Program-made: the position numbers and the translations under genes | In this document: in pieces, positions 8,970-17,149 of the stretch | Layout: every line of letters starts with the position of its first letter | Position numbering within the stretch: the first letter of the stretch is position 1 | Assembly (NCBI GenBank): GCA_045563675.1 | Contig: JBJLIX010000001.1 | Coordinates: 310,001-374,000 of the forward strand | Reading direction: 5' to 3' | From: AEGEAN-183 sp045563675 | Lineage (GTDB): Bacteria > Pseudomonadota > Gammaproteobacteria > Magnimaribacterales > Magnimaribacteraceae | Length of the DNA: 64,000 nt | Notes under the pieces: model-generated | Told to the model about the DNA's origin: nothing | Seen by the model: the letters and a program-made list of their open reading frames with translations, nothing else | Databases searched by the model: none

Positions 8970-10580
8970 TTAGTGTAAATATTTATTAGTGATAGGGTAT
9001 CTTCTATCTTTACCAAACCCTCGGTCAGTAATTTTCACTCCTAAAGGTGCCTGTCTCCTTTTATACTCATTTCTATCTATGAGATTTATAATTTTCCGAA
9101 CTTGTTTCTTGTTAATGCCCTTTTTAACTATCTCTTCTGAGCTTAAATCTTTTTCAACATAGAGTTCTATGATCTGATCTAAAATACTATAGTCAGGTAA
9201 GCTATCTGAATCCTTTTGGTTGGGAGCTAATTCAGCAGATGGTGGTCTATCCATAACCCTTTGAGGTATGACTTGAGATAAAGAATTTCTGTACTTAGCC
9301 AATTCATAAACTGAGGTCTTGGGGACGTCTTTAAGTACAGAAAACCCTCCTGCAGTATCTCCATAAAGAGTTGAATAACCAACTGCTGTCTCACTTTTAT
9401 TTCCAGTAGCAAGTACAAGATAGCCTGATTTATTAGAAAGGGCCATTAATAAAACCCCCCTACTCCTAGACTGCAAGTTTTCTTCAGTTTTATCTTTCTT
9501 TTTCCCTTTAAATTCTTTTTTTAGAGATTTTTCAAAGGAATTATAAATATCCTCAATTCCTATAACTTCATGTCTAATATTGAGGTTTTTTGCTAATTTT
9601 TTTGCATCGACAAGACTAATCTCTGATGTAAACTTGTAAGGCATCATTATAGTTTTTACATTTTTTGAACCCAATGCATCTACTGCTATTGTGGCAGTTA
9701 ATGCCGAATCTATTCCTCCTGATGATCCAATTAAAGCGCCTTTAAAACCATTCTTTTCTATATAATCCCTAGTACCCAATACTAAAGCTTCATAAATATC
9801 TTTCAGCTCTAAGGAGTCTTTGATTACCTGCTTTTTTTTAAGATGGAGTCTTCCTTTTTGATAAACAAACTCTAGAGTTTTAGTAGATGTCTTAAAACTT
9901 GGTAGCTGAAAACCTTCTCCAGAACCTGGGGAAACAGCCATTGAAGATCCATCAAAGACTAACTCGTCTTGGCCTCCTACTTGGTTGACATAAACAATAG
10001 GAACTGAAAATTTCTTTACGTGCTTATTTAAAAGGATCTTTCTTTGTTTAATTTTTCCAGTATGAAATGGTGAAGCATTTAAATTTAAAATAATTTCTGC
10101 ACCCTCTTTAACTGCTTGTCTTATTGCCTTATCGAACCAAATGTCTTCGCAGATAGTTAATGCAAGTTTTCTACCCTTAATTTCAATAAGACAAGGACCT
10201 TTACCGGGAGAAAAATATCTTTTTTCATCAAAAACCTTGTAGTTTGGTAACTCTTGTTTGTAGTATTCTTTCTCCATCTTTCCTTTTGAGATGACACCTG
10301 CGGTATTAAAGATCTTCTTTCTATCTTTCTTTGGATAACCTATAACTAAATAAATATCAGGACTATAAGTGGATAACTCATTTAGGGCCTTATCTATAGA
10401 TCTATACAGATCATCTCGTAATAAAAGATCTTCTGGCGGATATCCAGTTAAGAACATTTCAGAGAAGACTATAACATCAGGATCTTCTCTCTTAAGTTTC
10501 TGTATAGCTTCTTTTGCAAGAGCTAAATTCCCCTTAACATCACCTACTATGGGATTTTCTTGAACAATGCTTATCTTCAT
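8970..10580 (-). CDS. nadE: Glutamine-dependent NAD+ synthetase
   Basis: Amidates nicotinic acid adenine dinucleotide to NAD+, taking ammonia from glutamine. Of 536 residues, the first about 260 form a nitrilase-fold glutaminase with Glu41 (FSEMFLTGYPPEDL), a Lys near residue 109 and Cys in ALTICEDIWFD. The second half is the ATP-pyrophosphatase domain with the P-loop SSGGIDSALTATIAVDALGS. This two-domain architecture differs from E. coli NadE, which has only the synthetase domain. It is divergent from the DAHP synthase gene across 148 bases. Confidence 0.96.
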   Translation of the reverse strand: MKISIVQENPIVGDVKGNLALAKEAIQKLKREDPDVIVFSEMFLTGYPPEDLLLRDDLYRSIDKALNELSTYSPDIYLVIGYPKKDRKKIFNTAGVISKGKMEKEYYKQELPNYKVFDEKRYFSPGKGPCLIEIKGRKLALTICEDIWFDKAIRQAVKEGAEIILNLNASPFHTGKIKQRKILLNKHVKKFSVPIVYVNQVGGQDELVFDGSSMAVSPGSGEGFQLPSFKTSTKTLEFVYQKGRLHLKKKQVIKDSLELKDIYEALVLGTRDYIEKNGFKGALIGSSGGIDSALTATIAVDALGSKNVKTIMMPYKFTSEISLVDAKKLAKNLNIRHEVIGIEDIYNSFEKSLKKEFKGKKKDKTEENLQSRSRGVLLMALSNKSGYLVLATGNKSETAVGYSTLYGDTAGGFSVLKDVPKTSVYELAKYRNSLSQVIPQRVMDRPPSAELAPNQKDSDSLPDYSILDQIIELYVEKDLSSEEIVKKGINKKQVRKIINLIDRNEYKRRQAPLGVKITDRGFGKDRRYPITNKYLH

Positions 10581-10671
10581 TGATATGTTATTCCTAGTCT
10601 GAAAAAGTCATTTTGTCTTTAAAAAAACTAAAGGGTTAGTCTATTCTTGCTATTCTTGCTGCTCAAATTAG

Positions 10672-10699
10672 TTCAAACTATCAATTATAAATGTAAAAT
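10672..10699 (+). promoter_or_regulatory. Candidate sigma-70 promoter of the DAHP synthase gene
   Basis: TTCAAA (10672-10677) and TAAAAT (10694-10699) are separated by 16 bases, with the ATG 29 bases further down. The rest of the 148-base divergent nadE/aroG region (10581-10728) holds an exact tandem 9-base repeat, CTATTCTTG at 10641-10649 and 10650-10658. No hairpin terminator or attenuator is obvious. Confidence 0.4.
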
Positions 10700-10728
10700 G
10701 CACAACCCTTTTTTGGTGTAAGAAGAAA

Positions 10729-11784
10729 ATGAAATATCAAACTGATAACTTAAGAATCTCTGGGATGCAGGAAGTTCTGGCTCCTGAAAAGCTTATCAAT
10801 GAGCAGCCAATATCAGAAAAATCTTCAAAGCTTGTACATGATTCTAGAAATAAGATAGCCGAAATATTATCCCAAGAAGATGATCGACTTGTTGTTGTGG
10901 TAGGGCCTTGTTCAGTTCATGACCCTAAAGCAGCAATTGAATATGCAAAAAGATTAGCTGGAATCTCAGAAAAATATAAAAAAGACTTACAAATAGTTAT
11001 GCGAGTCTATTTTGAAAAACCTAGAACTACAGTTGGCTGGAAAGGCCTCATTAATGATCCAGATTTAAATAACTCCTTCAATGTAGATAAAGGTGTTTCT
11101 TTAGCAAGAAAATTATTAAGGGAAATAAATGATTTAGGTGTTTGTGCTGGAACCGAATTTTTAGATGTTATAACTCCTCAGTATGTAGCTGATTTAGTTT
11201 CGTGGGGTGCTATAGGTGCCAGAACAACAGAAAGCCAAGTGCATAGAGAATTAGCATCTGGTTTATCTTGCCCTGTAGGATTTAAAAACACCACCGAAGG
11301 AGGAATTAAAGTTGCTGTAGATGCTCTTAAATCAGCAGGAAATTCACATATTTTTTTATCGGTCACAAAACAGGGAAGATCAGCTATTTTTTCTTCTTCA
11401 GGAAATAAAGATTGCCACATTATTTTGAGGGGAGGCAAGGAACCTAACTACAGTCCACAACATATTGAAGAAACTTCAAAAATTCTATCAGAATCTGACC
11501 TTCCCCAATCAATAATGATCGATATGAGTCATGGAAATAGTTCTAAGATTCATAAAAAACAATTAGAAGTTTGTAAAAATATATGCTCACAATTATCTTC
11601 TGGTGAGAAAAGAATTACAGGAGTCATGATAGAAAGCAATTTGATTGAAGGTAATCAACCTATAAAGAAAAAAGAAGATTTGGTATATGGCCAAAGCATC
11701 ACTGATGCATGTATAAACTGGGAAGACACTGAAGACTGCCTTGAATTGCTAGCTGTAGCAGTTTCAAAAAGAAGAAAAAAATAA
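10729..11784 (+). CDS. aroG: 3-deoxy-7-phosphoheptulonate (DAHP) synthase, class I
   Basis: First step of the shikimate pathway, condensing PEP and erythrose 4-phosphate. Its 351 residues match the E. coli AroF/G/H family (about 350). Motifs seen include VVVVGPCSVHDPKAAIEYAK, MRVYFEKPRTTVGWKGLIND, GARTTESQVHRELASGLSCP and IMIDMSHGNSSK. Which feedback isozyme it resembles (Phe, Tyr or Trp type) cannot be decided by eye. The symbol is used for the family. Confidence 0.93.
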   Translation: MKYQTDNLRISGMQEVLAPEKLINEQPISEKSSKLVHDSRNKIAEILSQEDDRLVVVVGPCSVHDPKAAIEYAKRLAGISEKYKKDLQIVMRVYFEKPRTTVGWKGLINDPDLNNSFNVDKGVSLARKLLREINDLGVCAGTEFLDVITPQYVADLVSWGAIGARTTESQVHRELASGLSCPVGFKNTTEGGIKVAVDALKSAGNSHIFLSVTKQGRSAIFSSSGNKDCHIILRGGKEPNYSPQHIEETSKILSESDLPQSIMIDMSHGNSSKIHKKQLEVCKNICSQLSSGEKRITGVMIESNLIEGNQPIKKKEDLVYGQSITDACINWEDTEDCLELLAVAVSKRRKK

Positions 11785-11795
11785 AACCATCTCTT

Positions 11796-11829
11796 GTTTA
11801 TAGCTACAAGATAAACTAATCTCGTTTAT
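11796..11829 (+). repeat. Alternating GTTTAT / ATAAAC / GTTTAT repeats
   Basis: In the 60-base gap before the DnaT-repeat gene, GTTTAT (11796-11801), its complement ATAAAC (11811-11816) and GTTTAT again (11824-11829) alternate. The middle element could pair with either neighbour, giving two exclusive short AT-rich hairpins, or the set could be a protein-binding site. No T-run follows, so it is not a standard terminator. Confidence 0.3.
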
Positions 11830-11844
11830 CCAAAAAAGATTGTT

Positions 11845-12936
11845 ATGTCAGATAATTTAATTTCCTTTTCTAAAGATGCAGCAAAGACTTTAGGTATATC
11901 TGAAGCAATTCTTTTATATGCCCTAACTAATACACTTAAACCTTCAAAAGAAGACTTTATTTCCTTTGAAGATGTCTTAGAACAACTTAACTTTTGGGAA
12001 GAAGAAAAAATTAAGACCTTATTAAAGAAACTACAATTAAAAGGCTTAATTACCTTCGATGAAGGAGTAAAAGAAGTTTATCTTATGAATTTAAAAAAAG
12101 AGGAACTTGCCACCAAAGTACAACCTTATTTTGAAGAGAGAAGTGAATCTTTTATAGAGAAAAACTGGAAACCTGAAGAAGCTCTTATAGAGCAATCAGG
12201 AGAATACGGCATTCCAAGAAATTTTGTCCTTTCTCAAGTGAAAGACTTTTTACTTCTTCATAAAGAAAAAAATGACTCAAGTCATTCTTGGGGGATCAAG
12301 TTCCTTAGATTTGTTATCAAGCAATGGCGAAAGCAAGAAATCTCTGATTTTAAAGAATCTAGAAGAAAACCATTAGAACAATCCTGGGTTCCAGATGATG
12401 ATGCTATGAAGATCCTAACTAATTCTGGAATTGAAAAAGAGTTTATAAAAAATGAAATTCCTGAATTTATTCTTTATTGGAGTGATAAAGGAGAGATTTC
12501 TGATTCATGGAATACCAAGTTTATTTCTCAAATAAGAAGGCAATGGGCTAAAAATCAGCACCTTATTGAAAATACTGAATCTCCTTACCCTATTAAGGAA
12601 AGCTGGAGGCCTAGTGAAGACTTCTATCAAGTTCTAGAATTAACAGGCATAAGTAAGAAATTTGCTGATTCTCAGATATATGAGTTTATCCTTTACTGGA
12701 AAGAAACTGGACAGTCTCATAATTCCTGGAACAGTAAATTTATTCAGCATGTGAAATATCAATGGCAACGACAAGAAAAGTTTGGGCCTAAAGAAACGAT
12801 AAAGGAAGTTGAAAAAAGAATAGAATCAAGCTGGGAAATTAAACCCAGTGAAGATACTTCTTCAACAAAACCTAGATCTTCAAAGAAAAAGATTCATTCA
12901 AGGCTTCAAGAATTAAAAGAAAAGCATAGATTATAG
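11845..12936 (+). CDS. Protein with three tandem DnaT-like ssDNA-binding domains
   Basis: 363 residues. An N-terminal region of about 100 residues looks like a winged-helix domain (LGISEAILLYALTNTLKPSK, then FWEEEKIKTLLKKLQLKGLI). Three repeats of about 60 residues follow, beginning NWKPEEALIEQSG, SWVPDDDAMKILTNSG and SWRPSEDFYQVLELTG. Each continues with an F-x-L/I-hW region and ends W-x-x-KF-x6-QW. This W-P...EF..YW...W..KF....W pattern is that of the DnaT C-terminal domain, which binds single-stranded DNA and helps load the replicative helicase at restart primosomes. E. coli DnaT (179 residues) has one copy. The C-terminal 40 residues are Ser/Lys-rich. No other primosome gene is nearby. 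Role in replication restart is inferred from the domain. Confidence 0.75.
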   Translation: MSDNLISFSKDAAKTLGISEAILLYALTNTLKPSKEDFISFEDVLEQLNFWEEEKIKTLLKKLQLKGLITFDEGVKEVYLMNLKKEELATKVQPYFEERSESFIEKNWKPEEALIEQSGEYGIPRNFVLSQVKDFLLLHKEKNDSSHSWGIKFLRFVIKQWRKQEISDFKESRRKPLEQSWVPDDDAMKILTNSGIEKEFIKNEIPEFILYWSDKGEISDSWNTKFISQIRRQWAKNQHLIENTESPYPIKESWRPSEDFYQVLELTGISKKFADSQIYEFILYWKETGQSHNSWNSKFIQHVKYQWQRQEKFGPKETIKEVEKRIESSWEIKPSEDTSSTKPRSSKKKIHSRLQELKEKHRL

Positions 12937-12955
12937 TTTTATTGAAACTATTTTA

Positions 12956-12977
12956 GTGTTATAGTTAAGTATAACAC
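12956..12977. promoter_or_regulatory. Perfect inverted repeat upstream of the RND pump operon
   Basis: GTGTTATA (12956-12963), a 6-base spacer GTTAAG, then TATAACAC (12970-12977): a perfect 8+8 palindrome ending 11 bases before the adaptor ATG. A TTGAAA at 12942-12947 lies upstream at -35-like distance, so the palindrome would cover the -10 and start-site region. That is where repressors of efflux operons commonly bind. There is no T-run. No regulator gene is adjacent. Confidence 0.4.
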
Positions 12978-12988
12978 CTAATAAATCT

Positions 12989-13897
12989 ATGAAAATTAGA
13001 CAAACTTACATAACATCTTTTTTAACTCTTGTTCTTGCTTTTATATGGATGCTTTCAGGTTTACTTTCAGATAAAGACTTTGAAGTTAAGGGTAAATCTA
13101 AGCTTGAAACAATTTCTTCAGTAACTGTTTTGAATAGTAACGGTATAAAAAAAGCTAAGAAAATAAAAGTCAGTGGAACTACTGAAGCTGACAAATTAAT
13201 AAAGATAAGAGCAGAAGCAAGTGGAACTGTTGTATCTAGACCAGCAAAGCAAGGTCAATTTGTAAAAAAGGAACAACTAATATGTCAGCTTTATAACGCT
13301 AGTAGAACGGCTTATCCGAAAGTCAATGCACCTTTTGACGGTTACTTAGAAACTTTTGCTGTAAAAGAAGGAGATTATCTTAATACTGGAGCTGTTTGTG
13401 CAACGATAATAGATCCAGATCCCATGAGATTAATTGCTGAAGTTTCTGAAAAAGAAATCAACTTTGTTAATGTGGGTGCAAAAGCAAGTGCTCATTTGAT
13501 TTCAGGTAAAAAGATAGAAGGCATTGTTTCTTTTGTTAGCACTTCTGCCAATAAGGGAACTAGGACTTTTAGAGTAGAAATAGAAGTAGAAAATTCAGAC
13601 AGGTCAATAAGAGACGGCGTTTCTGCTCAAATAGAGATTGAAGGAGATAGTATCCTTGCTCATAGAATTTCCCCTTCCATCCTAATGCTAGGAGAAGATG
13701 GCGAGTTAGGTATTAGAACTGTAAACCAAGATAATCAAGTAGATTTCAAGCAAATAAAGATTTTGGAAGATAGCATGGATGGTATTTGGGTAACAGGTCT
13801 CTCAGAAAATATCAGAATTATTACTATAGGTCAGGAATATGTATTTCAAGGGCAGACTGTAAATGTCAAGGAAATTTCAGAATCTCCAGAAGCATGA
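12989..13897 (+). CDS. RND efflux periplasmic adaptor (membrane fusion protein)
   Basis: 302 residues. An N-terminal hydrophobic segment (residues about 8-25) anchors or exports it. A split lipoyl/barrel-sandwich domain follows (IRAEASGTVVSRPAKQGQFV and APFDGYLETFAVKEGDYLNT), then a beta-barrel domain. The alpha-hairpin between the lipoyl halves is nearly absent, so the adaptor is shorter than AcrA (about 400). This suggests a different contact with the outer-membrane channel. It overlaps the pump gene as ATGA. No TolC-like channel gene lies in the operon. Confidence 0.9.
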   Translation: MKIRQTYITSFLTLVLAFIWMLSGLLSDKDFEVKGKSKLETISSVTVLNSNGIKKAKKIKVSGTTEADKLIKIRAEASGTVVSRPAKQGQFVKKEQLICQLYNASRTAYPKVNAPFDGYLETFAVKEGDYLNTGAVCATIIDPDPMRLIAEVSEKEINFVNVGAKASAHLISGKKIEGIVSFVSTSANKGTRTFRVEIEVENSDRSIRDGVSAQIEIEGDSILAHRISPSILMLGEDGELGIRTVNQDNQVDFKQIKILEDSMDGIWVTGLSENIRIITIGQEYVFQGQTVNVKEISESPEA

Positions 13898-16800
13898 AGA
13901 GTATCGTCCTAGCAGCAATAAATAAGAATAAAGCCTCAGTAAGTGTATTCATATTACTCAGTTTGTGGGGTATATATGCCCTAGGGAGCTTGCCAAAAGC
14001 TACTGAACCAGACGTTCAATTCCCTGGGGTCGGAGTTTCAGTGGTTTACGAGGGTGTTTCCCCCCAAGATTCAGAAAGACTTCTTGCTAAACCACTTGAA
14101 ACTGGATTGAGAACAATAGAAGGAGTTGAGGAAGTTAGGGCTACAGCTACTACTGGTTATGCATTTTTAACTGTTTTATTTGATCAAGACTGGGACATGG
14201 ATAAAGCCCTCTATGACGTCAGAGTAAAAGTTGATGAAATTAGACCCTTACTTCCAGCTGATACTAGAGAGCCAAGTGTTCTAGAATTTTCTACTAAAGA
14301 CGAACCTATACTAACTGTAGGCCTCATTAGCGATTCTGTTTCCGAAAGAGTATTGAGAAGGCTCGCTGAAAGCCTCCAGGATGAAATTGAAACTATTCCA
14401 GAAGTACTTGAAGCTGATCTTCAAGGAGTTCCTGAAGAGGTCTTAGAAGCTATAGTTCGAAAATCTGATCTTGAATCTTATGGGATCTCAATGAGCGAAC
14501 TCTATTCAGCTATTTCAAATGCTAATCGAGTTATACCTGCTGGATCACAAGATACAGGTAAGGGAAGATTCCAAGTTAATGTCCCAAGTGTTTTTGATAG
14601 TTTAGAAGATATAAATAATTTACCTATAAAAGTATCAGGAAACTCTGTTGTAACGCTAACAGATGTTGCAGAGATAAGACGAACTTTCAAAGATAGAAGT
14701 GGTTACTCAAGAGTTAATGGGAAGCCAGCAGTTTCTATTGATATAAAGAAAAGAAGTGGTACCAACGTAATTGACACTAACAAAAAGATTAAAGACTTAG
14801 TTGCTGAAGAGCAAAAATTCTTTCCTCCTGGAGTTGAAGTAATCTACTCAAGAGATAATGCTGATTGGGCTCTAGATATGATTTCAGAAACTGAAGGAAA
14901 CGTTTTAACTGCTGTTGTTATTGTAATGATAGTAGTACTTGCAGCATTGGGTTTTAGGACTTCTATGTTGGTCGGAATGGCTATTCCATTTAGTTATCTT
15001 TTTGCATTAATGATTATGTCTATATTAGGTAAAGAATTTAACTTCATGGTTATGTTTGGAATGCTTATTTCAATGGGCATGACAATTGATGGATCTATTG
15101 TTGTTACAGAATATGCTGACAGGAAAATGGCTGAAGGAATGGATAGAATCAATGCTTATACCAGTGCAGTCAGTAGAATGTTTTGGCCAGTTGTTACCTC
15201 GACTGCTACTACTCTGGTTGCCTTTACTCCATTAATGTTCTGGGGAGGTATGGGCTCTTTTATAAGAGAAATGCCTACAACGGTTTTCTTCGTTCTATCT
15301 GGTTCGCTCCTTTATGCTCTATTTTTTGCTCCTGTATTAGGTGCTCTATTCGGTGGATTGGCAACTGGAAGGGGCTCTGAAGAACAAATAGATCAAGTAA
15401 GAAGATTAGAAACCGATGAACCTACTTCCTTGCCAGGTTTTACAGGATTTTATGCAAGGAGAGTCTCAAATTTCTTAAAAAATCCTATACAAATAATTTT
15501 CTTAATTATTTTCTCTATATTCTTAATCATATTTAAAATATGGCCTGATCATGGCAAAGGAACAGTTTATTTTCCAGACGTTGCTCCTCAATATAGCAAT
15601 ATAAATATATCTGCAAGAGGTAATTTTGCAGTTGATGAAGTCTTGGCTTTAGCTCTAGAAGTGGAAAAAGATATTTTACAAGTAGAGGATATTGAAACTT
15701 CTTATACCAGAACTGGTTCAGGAAGAAGTAGATTTGGTAGAGGCTCATCTCCTGATCGTATAGCACGTATAACTACTGATTACTATGATCAGGATAAAAG
15801 ACCTTCAGGGAGAGATGGTTATGAGATATTGGATGAAGTAAGAGAGCTTACAAAAGGCCATTCTGGGATCTTAGTCCAAGTGGAATCGGAGAAACACGGT
15901 CCCCCAATTGGTCGAGCTATTGATATAAGTGTTCTTGGGGAAAACCCTAGGAGCCTTATGGCCGCAACCCAAAAAATTACTCAATTTATTGATACAGAAC
16001 TTGAAGGACTTGTAGATGTTGAGAATGACCTTCCAAAGAGAGGGCTCGAATGGAAACTAGATATAGATAAAACGAAAGCTGCGCAACTGAGTGCAAACAC
16101 AAATGATGTAGGTGCAGCAGTTCAAATGGTAACTGGTGGTATTAAAGTGGGAGAGTATAGGCCTTTAGATGCTGATAGAGAGTTAGATATTAGGGTTAGA
16201 TTTCCAAAATCTGAAAGGAATATAGATCAGTTAGAACAACTTAATGTCAAAACTAATAAAGGACTCGTTCCAGTAAGCAGTTTCTTAGAATCAACACCTG
16301 TACCTGAGACTACACTAATACAAAGAATGAATGGAAAAAGGGTTTACAAAATTTCTGCTGAAAAAGAAAAAGGGGTGGTTGTCTCAGAAAAGATGAGGCA
16401 AATTAAACAATGGATGTCCTCTGCAGATTTAGGTCCAGGGATATCTATTGAATATGGTGGTTTTGAGAAATACAACTCAGAAGCAACAAACTATCTAGTA
16501 AATGCCTTTCTTTTAACTTTATTCTTAATGTTGATAATGATGGTTGCTCAATTTAATAGCTTTTATCAAGCTTTGGTCATTTTATCTGCAATAGTTTTAT
16601 CTTTTGGAGGGGTTTTTCTTTCTCTTCTAATTTTTAATAGACCAATTAGTACCATGCAAACTGGAATAGCATTCATTGCACTAACTGGGATTATTGTTAA
16701 TAACAATATAGTTTTAGTAGACACCTTTAATGTCCTCAAAAGGAATAACCCAGAAACTAGCATTAATGATATTGCTCTTAGGACAGCTGTACTAAGATTG

Positions 16801-17091
16801 AGACCTGTATTCCTTACTTCTTTTACAACTATTGCAGGATTGCTGCCAATTGCCCTTGGGTATAGTGTAGATCTATTAGAAAGAACATTGAAAGCTGGTT
16901 CCTTTATATCAAGTTATTGGGAGCAAATGGCTGGTGCCCTTGCAGTAGGGTTAGCTGTAGGTACAGTTCTTACTCTGGTTGTAACACCTTGTGCATTAGT
17001 TGTTCCTGAAACCCTAAAAGAGATCTTTTCTAAAGTCAGGAATAGATTAGTAAAAGCAGAGAAAAAAGTTTTTCCTAAACGATCTATTTAA
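13894..17091 (+). CDS. RND efflux transporter permease
   Basis: Inner-membrane RND pump of 1065 residues with the AcrB-type layout: a helix at the N-terminus, large periplasmic loops, and helix bundles near residues 330-550 and 860-1040. I start it at ATG 13894, which overlaps the adaptor stop (ATGA); the frame stays open further upstream but that part is not pump-like. The proton-relay positions differ from AcrB. TM4 reads MTIDGSIVVTEY, so Asp407 is kept (Asp399) but Asp408 is Gly400. TM10 reads GIIVNNNIVLVD, so Lys940 is Asn936. An RND subfamily with such residues exists as far as I recall, so this may be a lineage trait. Substrate is unknown. Confidence 0.93.
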   Translation: MKSIVLAAINKNKASVSVFILLSLWGIYALGSLPKATEPDVQFPGVGVSVVYEGVSPQDSERLLAKPLETGLRTIEGVEEVRATATTGYAFLTVLFDQDWDMDKALYDVRVKVDEIRPLLPADTREPSVLEFSTKDEPILTVGLISDSVSERVLRRLAESLQDEIETIPEVLEADLQGVPEEVLEAIVRKSDLESYGISMSELYSAISNANRVIPAGSQDTGKGRFQVNVPSVFDSLEDINNLPIKVSGNSVVTLTDVAEIRRTFKDRSGYSRVNGKPAVSIDIKKRSGTNVIDTNKKIKDLVAEEQKFFPPGVEVIYSRDNADWALDMISETEGNVLTAVVIVMIVVLAALGFRTSMLVGMAIPFSYLFALMIMSILGKEFNFMVMFGMLISMGMTIDGSIVVTEYADRKMAEGMDRINAYTSAVSRMFWPVVTSTATTLVAFTPLMFWGGMGSFIREMPTTVFFVLSGSLLYALFFAPVLGALFGGLATGRGSEEQIDQVRRLETDEPTSLPGFTGFYARRVSNFLKNPIQIIFLIIFSIFLIIFKIWPDHGKGTVYFPDVAPQYSNINISARGNFAVDEVLALALEVEKDILQVEDIETSYTRTGSGRSRFGRGSSPDRIARITTDYYDQDKRPSGRDGYEILDEVRELTKGHSGILVQVESEKHGPPIGRAIDISVLGENPRSLMAATQKITQFIDTELEGLVDVENDLPKRGLEWKLDIDKTKAAQLSANTNDVGAAVQMVTGGIKVGEYRPLDADRELDIRVRFPKSERNIDQLEQLNVKTNKGLVPVSSFLESTPVPETTLIQRMNGKRVYKISAEKEKGVVVSEKMRQIKQWMSSADLGPGISIEYGGFEKYNSEATNYLVNAFLLTLFLMLIMMVAQFNSFYQALVILSAIVLSFGGVFLSLLIFNRPISTMQTGIAFIALTGIIVNNNIVLVDTFNVLKRNNPETSINDIALRTAVLRLRPVFLTSFTTIAGLLPIALGYSVDLLERTLKAGSFISSYWEQMAGALAVGLAVGTVLTLVVTPCALVVPETLKEIFSKVRNRLVKAEKKVFPKRSI

Positions 17092-17149
17092 GACAGAAAC
17101 TGTAATAGAATACAGCCTTAAAAATTCTATAAGAAATCTAAGAGGCTAT

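Noticed and set aside
13786..13893. In-frame 5' extension of the RND pump gene from TTG 13786
   Set aside because: The 36 extra residues are not pump-like and lie wholly inside the adaptor coding region. ATG 13894 forms a standard ATGA overlap and matches the family N-terminus.
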